Shown in pieces: positions 23,419 through 34,190 of a stretch of 64,000 nucleotides of DNA; the first letter of the stretch is position 1; every line of letters begins with the position of its first letter. The DNA comes from Agrypnia vestita (taxonomy: Eukaryota; Arthropoda; Insecta; Trichoptera; Phryganeidae). Where the stretch lies: NCBI GenBank assembly GCA_016648135.1, contig JADDOH010004303.1, forward strand, positions 1-64,000, written 5' to 3'. Under the pieces are notes generated by a model. The model was not told the origin of the DNA, did no database searches, and worked only from the letters and a program-made list of their open reading frames with translations. Position numbers and translations under genes: made by a program.

Positions 23419-24043
23419 AGGTACTGATACAGATGCTTATTTTTGAACACGCCAATTAGCATGCTCAAAACTAGCATGCTCTAACAACTGTACACACTTG
23501 CTCGTTATTAGCATGCTTATTTTAAGCATGTTCATGAATAAACATGCTCGAAGTTAACAATCAAACACACATGCTCATTACTGGCGTGCTCTTGTCATAG
23601 AATAGAGACGCTCTTGTACAAAATGGAAACTTTGCAAACTGAAATACGAAATTCAAGTGAACCAATAAATCAAAACAGTTCCCGAGTTTCCATTCGCACA
23701 TTTTTGATTAAAGTTTTTATTGTAAGATTTGAATCATTCATGTCTTTTAAAAAAGTTTCATAAACATTATTTCTCGCTATATTATTTTTACATAGCAGTG
23801 ATCGAGTAATCCACAGACATTCATGATTCCTATACGAAAAGTAATGTTTTGTCATCTTCCCAATACGCCATATTTGTATCTTCTGTCGCAAACTGAGAAG
23901 ATTGCATTGATAATAATAATAATAATACATTGAAGCTACATTGCTAGTAACGAGCATGCTCGTCGCTACTAAATAGCAATGACTCAAGAAGCTCAATACT
24001 GTGCATGCTCACGTGCCTCTAATGAGCCTGTGTATCAGTACCT
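23419..24043. mobile_element. PIF/Harbinger-like element, non-autonomous
   Basis: The terminal inverted repeats start AGGTACTGATACA (23419) and, on the minus strand, AGGTACTGATACAC (24043). They are flanked by TTA on both sides (23416-23418 and 24044-24046), the TWA duplication typical of PIF/Harbinger. The interior carries many scattered GCATGCTC units. The 108-codon minus frame at 23670-23996 contains ECLWITRSLL...NNVYETFLKDM. This resembles the W.R.WL......Y..L..EL start of Harbinger transposases, which fits the TSD. No catalytic DDE region is present. Confidence 0.7.
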
Positions 24044-24685
24044 TTACCAGATTGAAAAATCCTAAATGTGAAGTCAATTCTAATCGCTAAAAGCCACAAT
24101 GTGTATCAAAATGTAATTTAGCCGATTCGTTTTGTATTCGCGGTGACACTTAAATATTTATGTTGCCTTCCCGCTTCGGTCATATCTTTGTGAGCGGAGA
24201 AAGTGGAGTCGCATGCATTGCTCATGAAGAGGTCGTGCATTATTAATTTTCCTATCAAAGTATACCCGATGGATTCAAAGCTCTACAATTTACATTAGTC
24301 GAATGATAGCTCCCCCTCTCCGCGTTCCACCAGGGCAAGAACCTGCGCACTGCAATACCCAGGTACCTGACTACTGACATCGCCCTGCTTTCTTAGGGGT
24401 AGGCAGAGAGTCCTCGGATCAATATGAATTCTCTTTTTTATCTCAGTTGGATTTTTGATAACCAATTATTATTTTTAGATTGTAGATATTTTTGATAACC
24501 AATTATTATTATTAATTTTTTTGGTTCTTTTTACAATTATATACATATATCATTTAACATTTCAAATATGGGAACAATTTATTTTACTTAAGATAGAGTC
24601 AGAAGACTCGTATATAGAGAAAGAGTACTACAGGTACAAGGTGTAAATATACATTTTAAAACAGTTTCATGATTATATTTTGTGT
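24044..24685. other. LINE flank and AT-rich DNA
   Basis: 24320-24420 on minus resembles the SAYP LINE end in a decayed form. TTTTTGATAACCAATTATTA occurs twice (24450, 24487). 24540-24685 is probably the 3' untranslated tail of the LINE fragment next door. Confidence 0.3.
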
Positions 24686-25000
24686 CTAGTACATTGTATA
24701 TATATGATCGGTCAAGTAGGTAGGTGTTTGTGTATGTTTTTTTATTTCAATTTTAAATTTTTTCTGATCTGTTATTTTTCTGATCGTTTGGGGGAGATTA
24801 TTAAACAATTTAATACCAAGAAAACTTAAATGAATTTGGGTAGTGGTAAAATTAAATTTTGGTATGTTAAGTGTATCTCTAAATCTTGTAGATCGAAAAT
24901 TGCTTCTTGTGTTTAATGTATTTTTAATTTTAAAATTCGGATTATTGAATCTATCTATTATTTTTGGTAGGTACTTTGAATTCTTTATATGGTTGGGCAT
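24686..25000 (-). pseudogene. LINE reverse-transcriptase C-terminal fragment
   Basis: A stop-free minus frame of 104 codons contains NTRSNFRSTRFRDTLNIPKFN, THLSFLG-like QIHLSFLGIKLFNNLPQTIR, then KFKIEIKKH. This TR.....L.IP......G.K.FN.LP..I......FK..LKK.L pattern is the conserved last 90 residues of CR1/jockey-like reverse transcriptases. The catalytic part is absent, so the copy is 5'-truncated. Related ends are seen at 34890-35166 and 32940-33160. Confidence 0.65.
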
Positions 25001-25249
25001 TTTATTTCTTTAGAATTATTTTAATTATCATTTTTTGGATTAATTTTCATATAGTGGTATTAAGTTTATTAAGTGTCTTCTTCTTTGTCGGCGGTCCCTC
25101 GTCACGAGGATGGCGTTCTGCAAAGTTTTATTGTTTTTACGTCCGAGCGTGGCTGAGGAGCTCTTCTCTGGTATCGCACAGCCTTCCACAAGTTGTACGC
25201 TTACATCCGGGGGTGGTGAGGTTTAAAGAGATGGATTTTCCTCCTTTTC

Positions 25250-25515
25250 TTTCATAATCCAATGAACATAATCCTGCTAGGAGACTTATTCGCGAGAGTT
25301 GGAAAAGAATAGAAACTCTGAAAAGCTGTCATTGGGAAAGAGTGATTAAATCTAATTCTAACGGTATTCTTCTCTTAAGCAAGTGTGTGGAGCATAATGA
25401 AAAAATAAATACAATTTTCAGAGCAACAGAAGGAAATGTAATTGGATGCATCCTCGCTCTAACCACTGGCATCTTATAGACCATGTGATTGTCAGAGCTT
25501 GAGAAAGGAAAAATG
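25250..25515 (+). pseudogene. LINE AP-endonuclease domain fragment
   Basis: Across frameshifts the translation gives NIILLGD(L/F)..RVGK, SNGILLLSKCVEHN.KINTIFRATEGN, then WMHPRSNHWHLIDHVIVRA and a stop. This is the C-terminal half of the exonuclease-endonuclease-phosphatase domain of non-LTR retrotransposons, including the H..DH end. At least two in-frame stops occur before SNGIL. It is broken and cannot nick DNA. The flanking reverse transcriptase is missing. Confidence 0.7.
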
Positions 25516-25829
25516 TATATTGTACAAGAAGTCTACGTATTAGTATCTACGTATTAAGTGTAATTAGATCAGATTCGCGGCCATCTTGGACGACATTCTA
25601 TGTATGTTGTAATTATTCTATGCGCGATCATTATCCAAAGGTTTTTCTATTCCCATAATTAACCACAGATGTCACCGATGAGATATCTATTATACAAGGA
25701 TACGTCTCCATGTCGCCATCTATCTGTAATATATCTTGATTAATGATGTCCCTGGGGCAAAATCCATTATTATATTCTGAAAATTTGGACCAACACAAAA
25801 ATCCTCAATGGTCAGTGGCTTGAGCGTCA
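25516..25829. other. Intergenic DNA, nothing recognised
   Basis: No frame or motif. The sequence is ordinary complex DNA. Confidence 0.3.
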
Positions 25830-26290
25830 CCACCCTACCCTGTCACCACGATGTAATTGTTGATCTTCATGAGTCTAGTCACAGAAAGATCTAGTTTAGA
25901 AAATGACGGATGCTGGACTGCACAGGGGTGCAGGGGTGCAGGGGGGGAGGCGGGAGCGGGGCCGCCCCCACTCCCCGCCCGGAGCCGGTAAACAGTAAAC
26001 AGAGGAGACGTCCGCACTAGTACCGCCAATTACCGTCAAAAATGAAACCTAATTAGTTTTATTGCATATTGTGCGCCGAATCCTTTGTGTATCGGCTCTC
26101 GTTAATACTCCCCTCGCCACCCGGCTGCATGTATCTCTCTGAAGGGCGGCACTCGCTATCAAAACTGCTTGATAAATATTTAAATTACCATCGGCGGGGG
26201 TTGTACGAGCAACCCCGAGCGGGGCGCTATTGATTAGCTTTTATAATAAGTACTTTAAAATGGCTGAGGGGTCGGCCCTTGTCAGTGCTC
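25830..26290. promoter_or_regulatory. GC-rich island with a G-quadruplex-type run
   Basis: 25924-25961 has five or more runs of three or more G's with short spacers, then a C-rich stretch. The island continues with TAATTAG (26053), a TTTATTGC segment and a CAACCCCGAGCGGGGCGC inverted repeat near 26209. No gene-like frame is present. Candidate regulatory DNA by composition only. Confidence 0.3.
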
Positions 26291-28009
26291 TTGTGCAAGA
26301 AGGGATGAAGATCATATTCCGTTTTGATGTTACCCAAAATTACTTTTTGTCTCGTTAGGAATATGTTTTGCCCGGCTCAACCCCTGTAAAATAATTCCCC
26401 AGAAAAAATACCGATTCTTTGGATCAGTCAGATCAATGTGCTGCGGTAGAAAAGCAAAAAACATTACGAACTTGTATATCCCGGCATCTACTTACGGGGG
26501 TGGAGGTCAATTACTCCAGATAATTATATCCGTTATATGATGGTAAACTCGATAAGAAAATTAAAAAAAGTATTAAACTATAAAGGTGTAAGAGTAATCT
26601 TAACTCTAATTATTTTATTTTATTTAGAGACATACTGAGATGTTGGTAACACATTAATTTAATATAAGCGATGGTTATATCGTGTCCACAATGAATTAAT
26701 TGTATAAAAATTTTAATATTTAAAAAAAAGAAAACAAAACACTCAAAATAAACAATGAAAGAATATTGAAAATAATATCAATTACACACAAAAACAATTT
26801 GCTAAAAATATCATTGCCCATATTTTGCAATGTTTAGTTTGTAGTTTACCATGAAGATGGAACGTTCGAAACAGGTTGGTGTTTCCAAAAATGTGGTGGT
26901 TTTTAATCAAGTGAAATTTTGTATTTAATTTAATAAAAATATGAGATTTTCGTATGAAAACACAGTACACAACTGATATTTTATAAACATATACATACAA
27001 AATATGTACATTGCAGTGGCGTGCAACGCATACAAGCAAGTAAAGATTCTGAGAAACAAATATTAATTAAATAATCCTTATCTTGAGAAAAAGTTGATTT
27101 AAAATTCTAGCCGTAATTCGTCCTACGGCTAGAAGTTTTATTTCTGACGTTTCCATTTAACGTGACATATCTGTTTTTTTCGATTTAAAATTCTAGCCGT
27201 ATAAAATATTTATTTAGGAAATATTGTTTACTATTCTTCTTTCATAGTGCAGTTATTTTTGTGGATTGAAGCTACTCTAAATAGTTCATTATATATAGTT
27301 AAAAAAAATATTAAAAATGTATATACCCTTATAGGTATATGCGTATATATATTTTTTTTAATATAGGTGTATAGTCGGTCACAGCATAACCTAAGTTTAT
27401 ACCCACTGCATGCCACTGGTACATTGTTACCTGCATTTGCACAAATATCCAACTGCCGAAAACAGGTAATAATTAATTTATTGCTCAATAAACTGTTTTT
27501 TTTTCATTATTTAATATACCGAACATACGTATAATTTTTATCATAAGCTTGCTTTTGCTTTAGTATTCAATAATATCTACACGTATGTATGATTCTTTAC
27601 TTATATTAATTTTACTTTCACCATTACTCTTGTATTCAATTATGTATATATATGTATATAGATAGATATATTATATATATATATATATATAATATTTTTA
27701 CTATTCCTACACATTTTATATTTTATTTAATATAAATGAGCATAGCTCAATTAATTGATTAATTTTATAGTTATGCTGTATATTGTTTTATATTAATATT
27801 ATTTTCTTCTCACTGTATTGTAAGCTGCTCATCTTGGCACAGGTTCTTGCTTGTGAGATAAGTGGCTCCTTTTCCTACCAGCGTGTATTAAGATGAAGAT
27901 CAATAAATACATGTTTACGGAAATGTAACAGCTCCCAATTGATGCGGTAAATTATGACGGACTAGAAATGTTGCCTTCCAATACTTGAAAAAGATTTATA
28001 TCTTCTTCA
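26291..28009. other. AT-rich DNA with minor repeats
   Basis: An 11-bp-arm hairpin TTCTAGCCGTA/TACGGCTAGAA sits at 27105-27134, and its left half recurs at about 27186. An AT-dinucleotide run covers 27641-27692. 27790-27905 resembles a LINE 3' end (AATAAATAC tail). No gene. Confidence 0.45.
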
Positions 28010-28209
28010 CACTCCAGAGGGCGGGCCTTCTCAGAAGACCGGTGGAGAGCTGAGAGCACTCCGGACACCACGTGGAGCACTTCCGCGCGCGGACAGCCAC
28101 GTGTTACCCTCGTCATCTAGGCCGGGCTCGCGTGAGTGTCACTCTTACGCACAACGTGTGTTTTATTTCTCGCCTGGTGTGTCTGGTAGGCGAGAAGAGC
28201 GTAACGCCG

Positions 28210-28860
28210 CGCCGGCCGCACACTGGATGCGTTTTCGTACGAAATTGAGTAGTACACTAATACGCAAGTACATTCCTGACCGTCGAAGTAGTATTGAACA
28301 TCGCACACTATACACGACTTAGTAGTGCGTATACGCACATATAGATGCGACGTCCGGCACTATCTGGATTCGTTCGGAAATTTGTGCGATTTCGTACGAT
28401 GGATATTGAAAAATTTGTCAATTTGATACATGACCACAAATGTTTGTGGGACCAAAGTGATTCAACTGCGTGACCATCAGCGCAGATCATGGCGGAGAAT
28501 CTCTAAAGACCTGAAAATACCTGTAAGTTAAATAATTTGGTTAATGAAGGTGAGGTATTTCGATCAAAAAAACTTTTAAATATTTCTCCGATGTTATGAG
28601 CTCTCGTTGCACTTCGATTCTCCCCAGCATTTGTGAATCTATTAGATGAAATAGTCATGAAATTTGTCATTACATATTTAATTCTGCAATAATAGAGTTT
28701 TCCAGAAGATACAGATTATTCATTTGGCACAAACGTTATTGGAGAAATGCGAAAAATGATCGTGACCAATGCAAGACGCAATTAATGTGCGCGCTCAATA
28801 CGTACGAAAATAATCGTACGAGTACGTACGTAATAATTCGTATCCAAAATGCGACCGGCC
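28210..28860. mobile_element. Harbinger-like element with MADF exon
   Basis: The left end GCCGGCCGCACACTGGATGCG (28211) and the inverted right end GGCCGGTCGCATTTTGGATACG (28860) match at 16 of about 21 bases. TAA follows the right end and occurs 7 bp before the left end. The element encloses the MADF-like exon at 28399-28522 but no DDE transposase. PIF/Harbinger elements commonly carry a second DNA-binding protein of the Myb/MADF type, so a deleted Harbinger is the best reading. Confidence 0.5.
28399..28522 (+). pseudogene. MADF-domain exon, frameshifted
   Basis: From the ATG at 28399 the frame reads MDIEKFVNLIHDHKCLWDQSDS, the opening of a MADF DNA-binding domain (F..L...H..LWD.SD). After a frameshift at about 28465 a second frame reads LRDHQRRSWRRISKDLKIP, matching the following W..I...L helix. 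A perfect GTAAGT splice donor starts at 28523, which suggests a former first exon. About ten residues between the two helices seem lost. MADF proteins bind DNA in the nucleus, and here the domain lies inside a transposon-like unit. Confidence 0.6.
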
Positions 28861-30219
28861 TAATATGTTACGTCATATTCGCATTTACAAGACATTAAAA
28901 AAAAAGGTAGGTACTTAGCCAACAGCCCTACCTACTGAAATAGCACATTATGCACTGCATTTGTAATTAATACAATATTAATATGAATTACTGAAACACA
29001 TTTACCTGTAGAAAATAATATAACAATCACTGCACGATTAAGGAAAAAAATTTTTTTTTATTAGTTTGGGAAAAAGCAGCAGTTATCACTCTTACCCTTG
29101 TGCGCTAAACTCTCGTCTGTATGTAAAAAGGTATTTTGTTTTCTGGTTTTTAAATTGTTTTTTTAAACAGTAGTAAAATTTTTGAAACTATCAGAGTATC
29201 AATTAGAAGTAGTTACGCGAAGAGAATCTAATCCACAACATGGTCAAAAATGACTTAATCGCCCCAAACGTTGAATATCCATTCAATCGGTCTGTAAAAA
29301 GATCCTTGCATAAAAAACATATTTTATGATAAAAAAAAACGGGTGATAAAAAAATGTTAATATTTTTTATTATCCCCAGAACCAACCCACACGTACGGCA
29401 GGTTAATTTATTTTTAGTCATAAACAATCAAATAAATTTACATATACCTCGGAAAATACGCCTATCTATCTATACGAATAATACGACTAACAATAAAAAA
29501 GTATAAATAATATTCCACACACAAAATCATACTTTCAATTAATTTTAATACCCTTGAAGAAATGTCTTATAAATTTCAAACTTCAGTATCTCTAAATTGA
29601 CTTTGTGTGGATTGGATCATGTATGCTTAACTAGTGGAAATAACAAATTACGTACCTTTATATTTCTGCTCATACGGCATGATAAAAATATTGAAATAAC
29701 TTTAATTTATCTGACTTTTAAAAATACTGAAAAAATTGTGACACCATTGCTTGATCAAAATATAATATAAAAACTTCTTCAAAAATCGCAAAATAATTTT
29801 CTGATGACATTATTAATATGTATATTGAAATATAAAAAGTGGTGAAAACTAAGTTTATTTTATTAATCATATAATATAAAAATGAATTTTCGCATAAAAT
29901 GCATTATTTCGACAGTTAACTAATTTCGATTTGCCATAAATTTTCTTTGAACAGTCATCTACAAATGTATGGGTATGCTTCGTAAATTCAACTACCGTTC
30001 AAAATTTAGAAATTCATAAAATCAGGCGTATCAAAATAAAACCGTATAATAAATAACCGAATGTGAAGGTGTTTAATTAAATTAATTTAAAATAATTAGG
30101 TATATGTGAAAACATTATTATATGTTTTTCTTCACAAAAAAAAATATATTTAATTTTCATTTATAGTTATCTATAAAGACCCGCTGTAAATTGAGTGCTT
30201 TAAAGTATTCCCACTGCTA
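28861..30219. other. AT-rich intergenic DNA, nothing recognised
   Basis: No frame, inverted repeat or motif worth naming. Confidence 0.4.
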
Positions 30220-30545
30220 AAGCTGTGGCAGTAACTTTTAAAACATGTGTGAATTTTTCTAATATCGCTGCGCGCATAAATCGCAATGAACACCGCACTT
30301 TGCAAATGTGCTTAAACAACACGTGGCCATTACGAGCCGGCGGGGTTCATTGCGGCCTTTATTTCAAATCTAAATCATTTCCTATTTGTTCATTAGCGGA
30401 CCCGTCGGGCGGCATTAGAACCGTGCTGGACTCGCGCTTGTCTCGTGCTGCACTCGTGCTGAACCCGAGCACGGCCAACCAAAAAGAAAACGGCGATTTT
30501 AAATTCTATTTTTTCTTATTTCCCTCCAAATTTGTAGGAAGTATA
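30220..30545. promoter_or_regulatory. GC-richer island
   Basis: The base composition and sequence complexity differ from the flanks. A 107-codon plus frame crosses it but has no known domain. It could be a conserved non-coding element or a degraded exon. Confidence 0.2.
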
Positions 30546-30609
30546 TAGTAAAATTGGGTTATGCTAAATAATGTGTCATTCTTATAATCTAGAATAAATA
30601 ATATAGTAA

Positions 30610-30770
30610 TACCATCTAGGATAGTACAAAACCTTTTTGATGTTAATAGCGTTAACTTTGTGGTTGGACATAATTATTGATTTTGATTAATTAAAAACTT
30701 TGTATTATAAACCACATGGATTAACATTACGTCTACCGGTTTCGATACCACTATAAAGTAAAATATAATA
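30610..30770 (-). repeat. PLE-type ACCGGT repeat, relic
   Basis: On the minus strand AGTGGTATCGAAACCGGTAG is followed by CATGTGGTTTATAATACAAAG and TTATGTCCAACCACAAAGTT. The order is the same as at 62255-62372 (-). The upstream half of the hammerhead-like core is eroded. Confidence 0.55.
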
Positions 30771-30781
30771 TAATAAATTGT

Positions 30782-31383
30782 ACATTAATCAACTCCACCT
30801 CCGAAACAAAATACCTTGCTGTGATCATTGATCAACACCTCAAGTGGAATAGACACATCATTGAACTAGTAAAAAGAATAAGGAAATGTATCTACATATT
30901 CGTTAGATTAAGAAATATTTTAAATACAAAAATTATTAAAAATGTTTATTACGCCATTGTTCACTCTCTACTCATATATGGTGTTATCGGATGGGGAGGT
31001 TGTTATAAGAAAAACATAAACTCAGTAAAAATATCACAAAGGATTATCATTAAAGTAATACTGAAAAAAAAATCTACATTTCCAACAAAAGATCTCTTTA
31101 AATTGTTTCCAGTACCAAACGAAGATGATATTTTCAAGCAAGTATCCATATTAAAAATATGTAAAGAAAAAAACCTTACAGAAACCAGGAATATTTCAAA
31201 CTTATGAAAAATGGAAACCAATTCATAATGCCTAAATGTAAAACAACCCAAATGCAGCATCACTATATTTATAAAGCCATTAATTACTATAATAACTTAT
31301 CTATCGAGACACGATGCATCAGTAACCTCTCAGAGCAAATCAAAAAAATTAAAATTTTCCTAAAATCAAACTTAAATTCATAA
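30782..31383 (+). pseudogene. LINE reverse-transcriptase thumb and C-terminus
   Basis: The frame starts INSTSETKYLAVIIDQHLKWNRHI and continues with YAIVHSLLIYGVIGWGG. These are the YLG..ID..L.W..HI and Y.....S.L.YG...WG blocks that follow the catalytic palm in CR1/jockey-like reverse transcriptases. A TGA at 31205-31207 and a one-base shift separate it from the last part (NGNQFIMPKC...FLKSNLNS, stop at 31381). The palm with the catalytic aspartates is missing. The 3' untranslated part resumes at 32749 after a mariner insertion and ends in an A-rich tail near 32930. Confidence 0.7.
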
Positions 31384-31489
31384 ATCATTTAAACCTATAG
31401 CTTTTTTCAAAATAACTCATATACTTTCATTATCAATTTACCTTTTTACTGTATTAATAAATAACTTGCATATACTATGTACCTATATA

Positions 31490-32746
31490 TTAGGTCCTTA
31501 CATATGAAATTGACGTTTTGCCGTACTGGCAAATTTGATCTCAAATATCTTCTCTTTGGTTAGGAATTCCAAATCCAAATTTACACAGCTATTTACTCAT
31601 GTATTTGTGTTTTGAAAATTATAATTCATTTGTTTTTTCCTCAATTGTTTTTATCTTTGCGTCACTCAGATTACAAAATGAAAAACTTGAAATAACGCGT
31701 TATTTACGAGTACGAGTTCCACCGTGGCACCATTGCTGCAGAAACGGCTCGAAGGATTAATGATGTGTATGGCGACGGTGCCGCAAAATAAAACACAGTG
31801 CGTTTTTGGTTCCAAAGTTTTCGTTCTGGAAATTTCGACCTGCAGAACAAGCCCCGTGGACGGCCGGAGACCAAAGTTGATAATGAAGAATTGAAGGACA
31901 TCCGGGTTAGCTGCAGGCTGCGGTGTTAGTGATAAAACTGTTTTAATCCACTTGAAGCAAATTGGTAAGGTGAAAAAGCTTGAAAGGTGGGTACATCACG
32001 AATTGAGTGAAGCAAATCAACAAACGCGCGTTGACTGCTGCGTTGCATTACTCAACCGGCACAATAATGAAGGGATTTTAAATCGAATCATTATCTGTGA
32101 TGAAAAGTGGATCCTGTACGATAATCGGAAGCACTCATCGCAATGGCTGAACCCTGCCGAACCAGCCAAACCATGCCCCAAGCGAAAATTGACTCCAAAA
32201 AAGTTACTTGTGATCGTTTGGTGGACTAGTGCTGGTGTCGTTCACTACAGCTTTCTTAAATCTGGCCAGACGATTACGGCAGATGTCTATTGTCAGCAAC
32301 TGCAAACCATGATGGAAAAGCTAGCTGCTAAACAACCGAGGCTGGTTAATCGCTCTAGGCCACTGCTGCTTCATGATAACGCTAGACCACACACTGTACA
32401 ACAGACGACTACCAAATTAGAGGAGCTTCAATTGGAATGTCTAAGACATCCACCGTACTCTCCGGACCTTGCCCCAACAGATTACCATTTTTTTCGAAAT
32501 TTGGATAACTTCTTGCAAAGGAAAAAATTCAACTCCGATGGGGCAGTCCAAACCGCCTTCAAAGATTTTATTGATTCCCGTCTGAATGGTTTTTTTAGTA
32601 AAGGGATCGATGAACTACCTATGAGATGGCAAAAGTGCATAGATAGCAATGGTACATACTTTGATTAAATAAATATATTATAATAAAAAAAAATCGGCTT
32701 TATGTTCCTCCCATAATAAACGCCAATTTCATATGTAAGGACCTAA
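31490..32746 (+). mobile_element. mariner element, copy 1 (cecropia-type), inserted in LINE 3' UTR
   Basis: 1257 bp. The terminal inverted repeats start TTAGGTCCTTACATATGAAA on both strands and are flanked by TA at 31488-31489 and 32747-32748. The LINE 3' untranslated sequence is interrupted and resumes directly after the element. It is very similar to copy 2 at 36822-38136. Confidence 0.95.
31678..32668 (+). pseudogene. mariner transposase, broken
   Basis: A cut-and-paste transposase of the DD34D mariner group. The helix-turn-helix region is encoded but broken by TAA at codon 6 (31693), TAA at 31789 and a 29-bp deletion near 31898 that shifts frame. From 31952 the catalytic half is open to the TAA at 32666. 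It keeps CDEKW, HDNARPH and YSPDLAPTDYHFF, with 34 residues between the second and third aspartates. WVHHELSE replaces the usual WVPHEL. Its close resemblance to the transposase part of primate SETMAR points to the cecropia subfamily. The protein cannot be made whole from this copy. Confidence 0.92.
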
Positions 32747-32748
32747 TA

Positions 32749-32935
32749 TTACAACAAGGAATAAGAACTGTGGCTCCCTCATCAGACTCAAGAACTTCTC
32801 TTCACTGATGAGGTCTACATGACTACCAAGTATTAAAAAAAAATGTTTAATCTGATATGTTATATATAAGAACTGTATTTGTACCATAAATTAAATAAAT
32901 AAAAATAAAAAAAATAAAATAAAGTAAATCGCGTC
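32749..32935 (+). mobile_element. LINE 3' untranslated tail (continuation)
   Basis: The stretch continues the LINE of 30782-31383 and ends in AAATAAATAAAAATAAAA. The mariner splits the LINE at a TA dinucleotide. Confidence 0.55.
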
Positions 32936-33350
32936 CACAAAACTAATTTCGGTGATCGTGCTTTCGCGGTGGCTGGATCAAAGTATGGAACAAACTACCT
33001 AGTAAACTGAAACAGACAGCTTACCACAGTTCAAAAAACAACTAGAGACGAATTTATTTAGATAATCCTATAAAAACCTATAGAATCATACCACTACAAC
33101 ACTAGCTAATATTTTCCACTCCTAGTGTACACTTCGCGAAAACACCTAATTCTTCCAGGCACTCCCAACTATTATTGTATTAAACGTTAATTCCATTTCT
33201 TGCGTGCCACCTAGTGAATAAGTAATAGTAAATAAGTTTTTTAGCAGTACCTAAGTTGTTTTGTAAGATAATTTTATATGTAAAGCGCCCTTGAGGTGAG
33301 TACTCGTGAAAATGGCGCTATATAAATTATCCTAATATTATTATTATATC
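32936..33350 (+). pseudogene. Another LINE C-terminus with 3' tail
   Basis: FGDRAFAVAGSK, then after a shift WNKLPSKLKQT and FKKQLETNLF, match the GDRAFSVAAP.LWN.LP......FK..LKT.LF ending of CR1-like reverse transcriptases. The tail TGTAAAGCGCCCTTGAGGTG and GGCGCTATATAAAT with ATT repeats is of the kind LINE 3' ends use. The piece starts right at the A-tail of the previous LINE. Confidence 0.65.
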
Positions 33351-33360
33351 TTAATATATA

Positions 33361-33540
33361 AGAGTAGCTTGTTGGTCTTGTGGTTAGGACACTCGCCTCG
33401 TGATCCAAAGGTCGCGGGTTCGAACCTCTCTCCAGACTGGCAAGTTAGTCCTATTTTCATAGCACAAGCGAAAATAGTAAGCATATTGATGTGACACGTA
33501 TTCCGTGTTCGCATCTCTATTTATTTTAAATAAAAAAATA
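33361..33540 (+). mobile_element. tRNA-derived SINE, copy 2 (best preserved)
   Basis: The head has tRNA form: GTTGGTCTTGTGGTTAGGAC (A-box region), CTCGCCTCGTGATCC (anticodon-arm region) and CGGGTTCGAAC (B-box). A tRNA-unrelated body (AGTCCTATTTTCATAGCACA) and an A-rich tail follow. Copies lie at 8269 (+) and 58395 (-). It is a SINE and not a working tRNA gene: there is no acceptor stem closure. Confidence 0.85.
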
Positions 33541-33587
33541 AAAAATAAATCTACGTTAGGACGAACGCCTACGCATATGTGTCCGTT

Positions 33588-33655
33588 CAGACGAAGACAG
33601 TGGTATCGAAACCGGTACACGTTAAGTTACTCCAAGTGGTTTATACAAGGTCCTT
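33588..33655 (+). ncRNA. Hammerhead-like core, ACCGGT family, best copy
   Basis: CAGACGA (33588-33594, one mismatch from CTGANGA) is followed by a decayed stem II (GAC AGTG GTATC), GAAA (33608-33611), palindromic ACCGGT (33611-33616) and A as the cleavage-site base. Downstream GTGGTTTATACAAGG matches the PLE tail motif at 845. It probably represents a PLE long-terminal-repeat-like end. Confidence 0.5.
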
Positions 33656-33842
33656 AGTTAATTAAAATTAACAAAACTTTTGTTTAATTCGTGCACATAT
33701 TTTTTTATTCCTTGAGCATTTAAATAAGTTGATTATAGAGTTACTTTTTAAGATGTTCTAAATTGTGCATTATGTAGTTTATAAAATGTATGGATTTAGG
33801 TACCTGCAGATATACAAGATGCTTTCATATTCTGTTAATGTT

Positions 33843-34190
33843 GCGTGTAACTCTGTTAATAAGCGATATAAAAATTTTCATTTTTTTCAAATATTTCTAA
33901 CATATTTTCTGTCAAACGCCGGACTATCAATATGGAATATCAAAAATTTATTCGCTGCAATATAAGTCAAATAAAATGACAAAAACATTTAAAAAAATTA
34001 TTTTTCAAATTTCTGCAAGACATTATTCATTTTTTATGATTTGTTTCAAAACAAATGAATTATAAATTTTCTATATAAATTGCTTTCATTATCGTCTAAC
34101 ATTTTACAAAAAATAAGCTAGAAATATTGAAACAGATACAAAATTTGATGTAGCTTATCTTATCTCCGTAACTGTCGTAATTTCACCCAA
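33843..34190. repeat. Foldback family A, diverged inverted dimer
   Basis: The left half (AGCGATAT, TTTTTCAAATATTTCTAAC, GGACTATCA, AATATAAGTCAAATAAAATGA) and the inverted right half (GTCTAACATTTTACAAAAAA, AAGCTAGAAATATTG, CTTATCTCC) match the family at 40895-43545. Confidence 0.5.

Noticed and set aside
25835..26029. 64-codon minus frame rich in Gly/Pro/Ala
   Set aside because: Composition effect of the GC-rich island; no domain and no splice context.
32806..32835. CTGATGAGGTC, possible hammerhead core
   Set aside because: It lies in a LINE 3' UTR without GAAA or stem pairing.
33361..33440. tRNA gene call
   Set aside because: The A- and B-boxes are good but the acceptor stem does not close, and two other copies share a long non-tRNA body, so it is a SINE.
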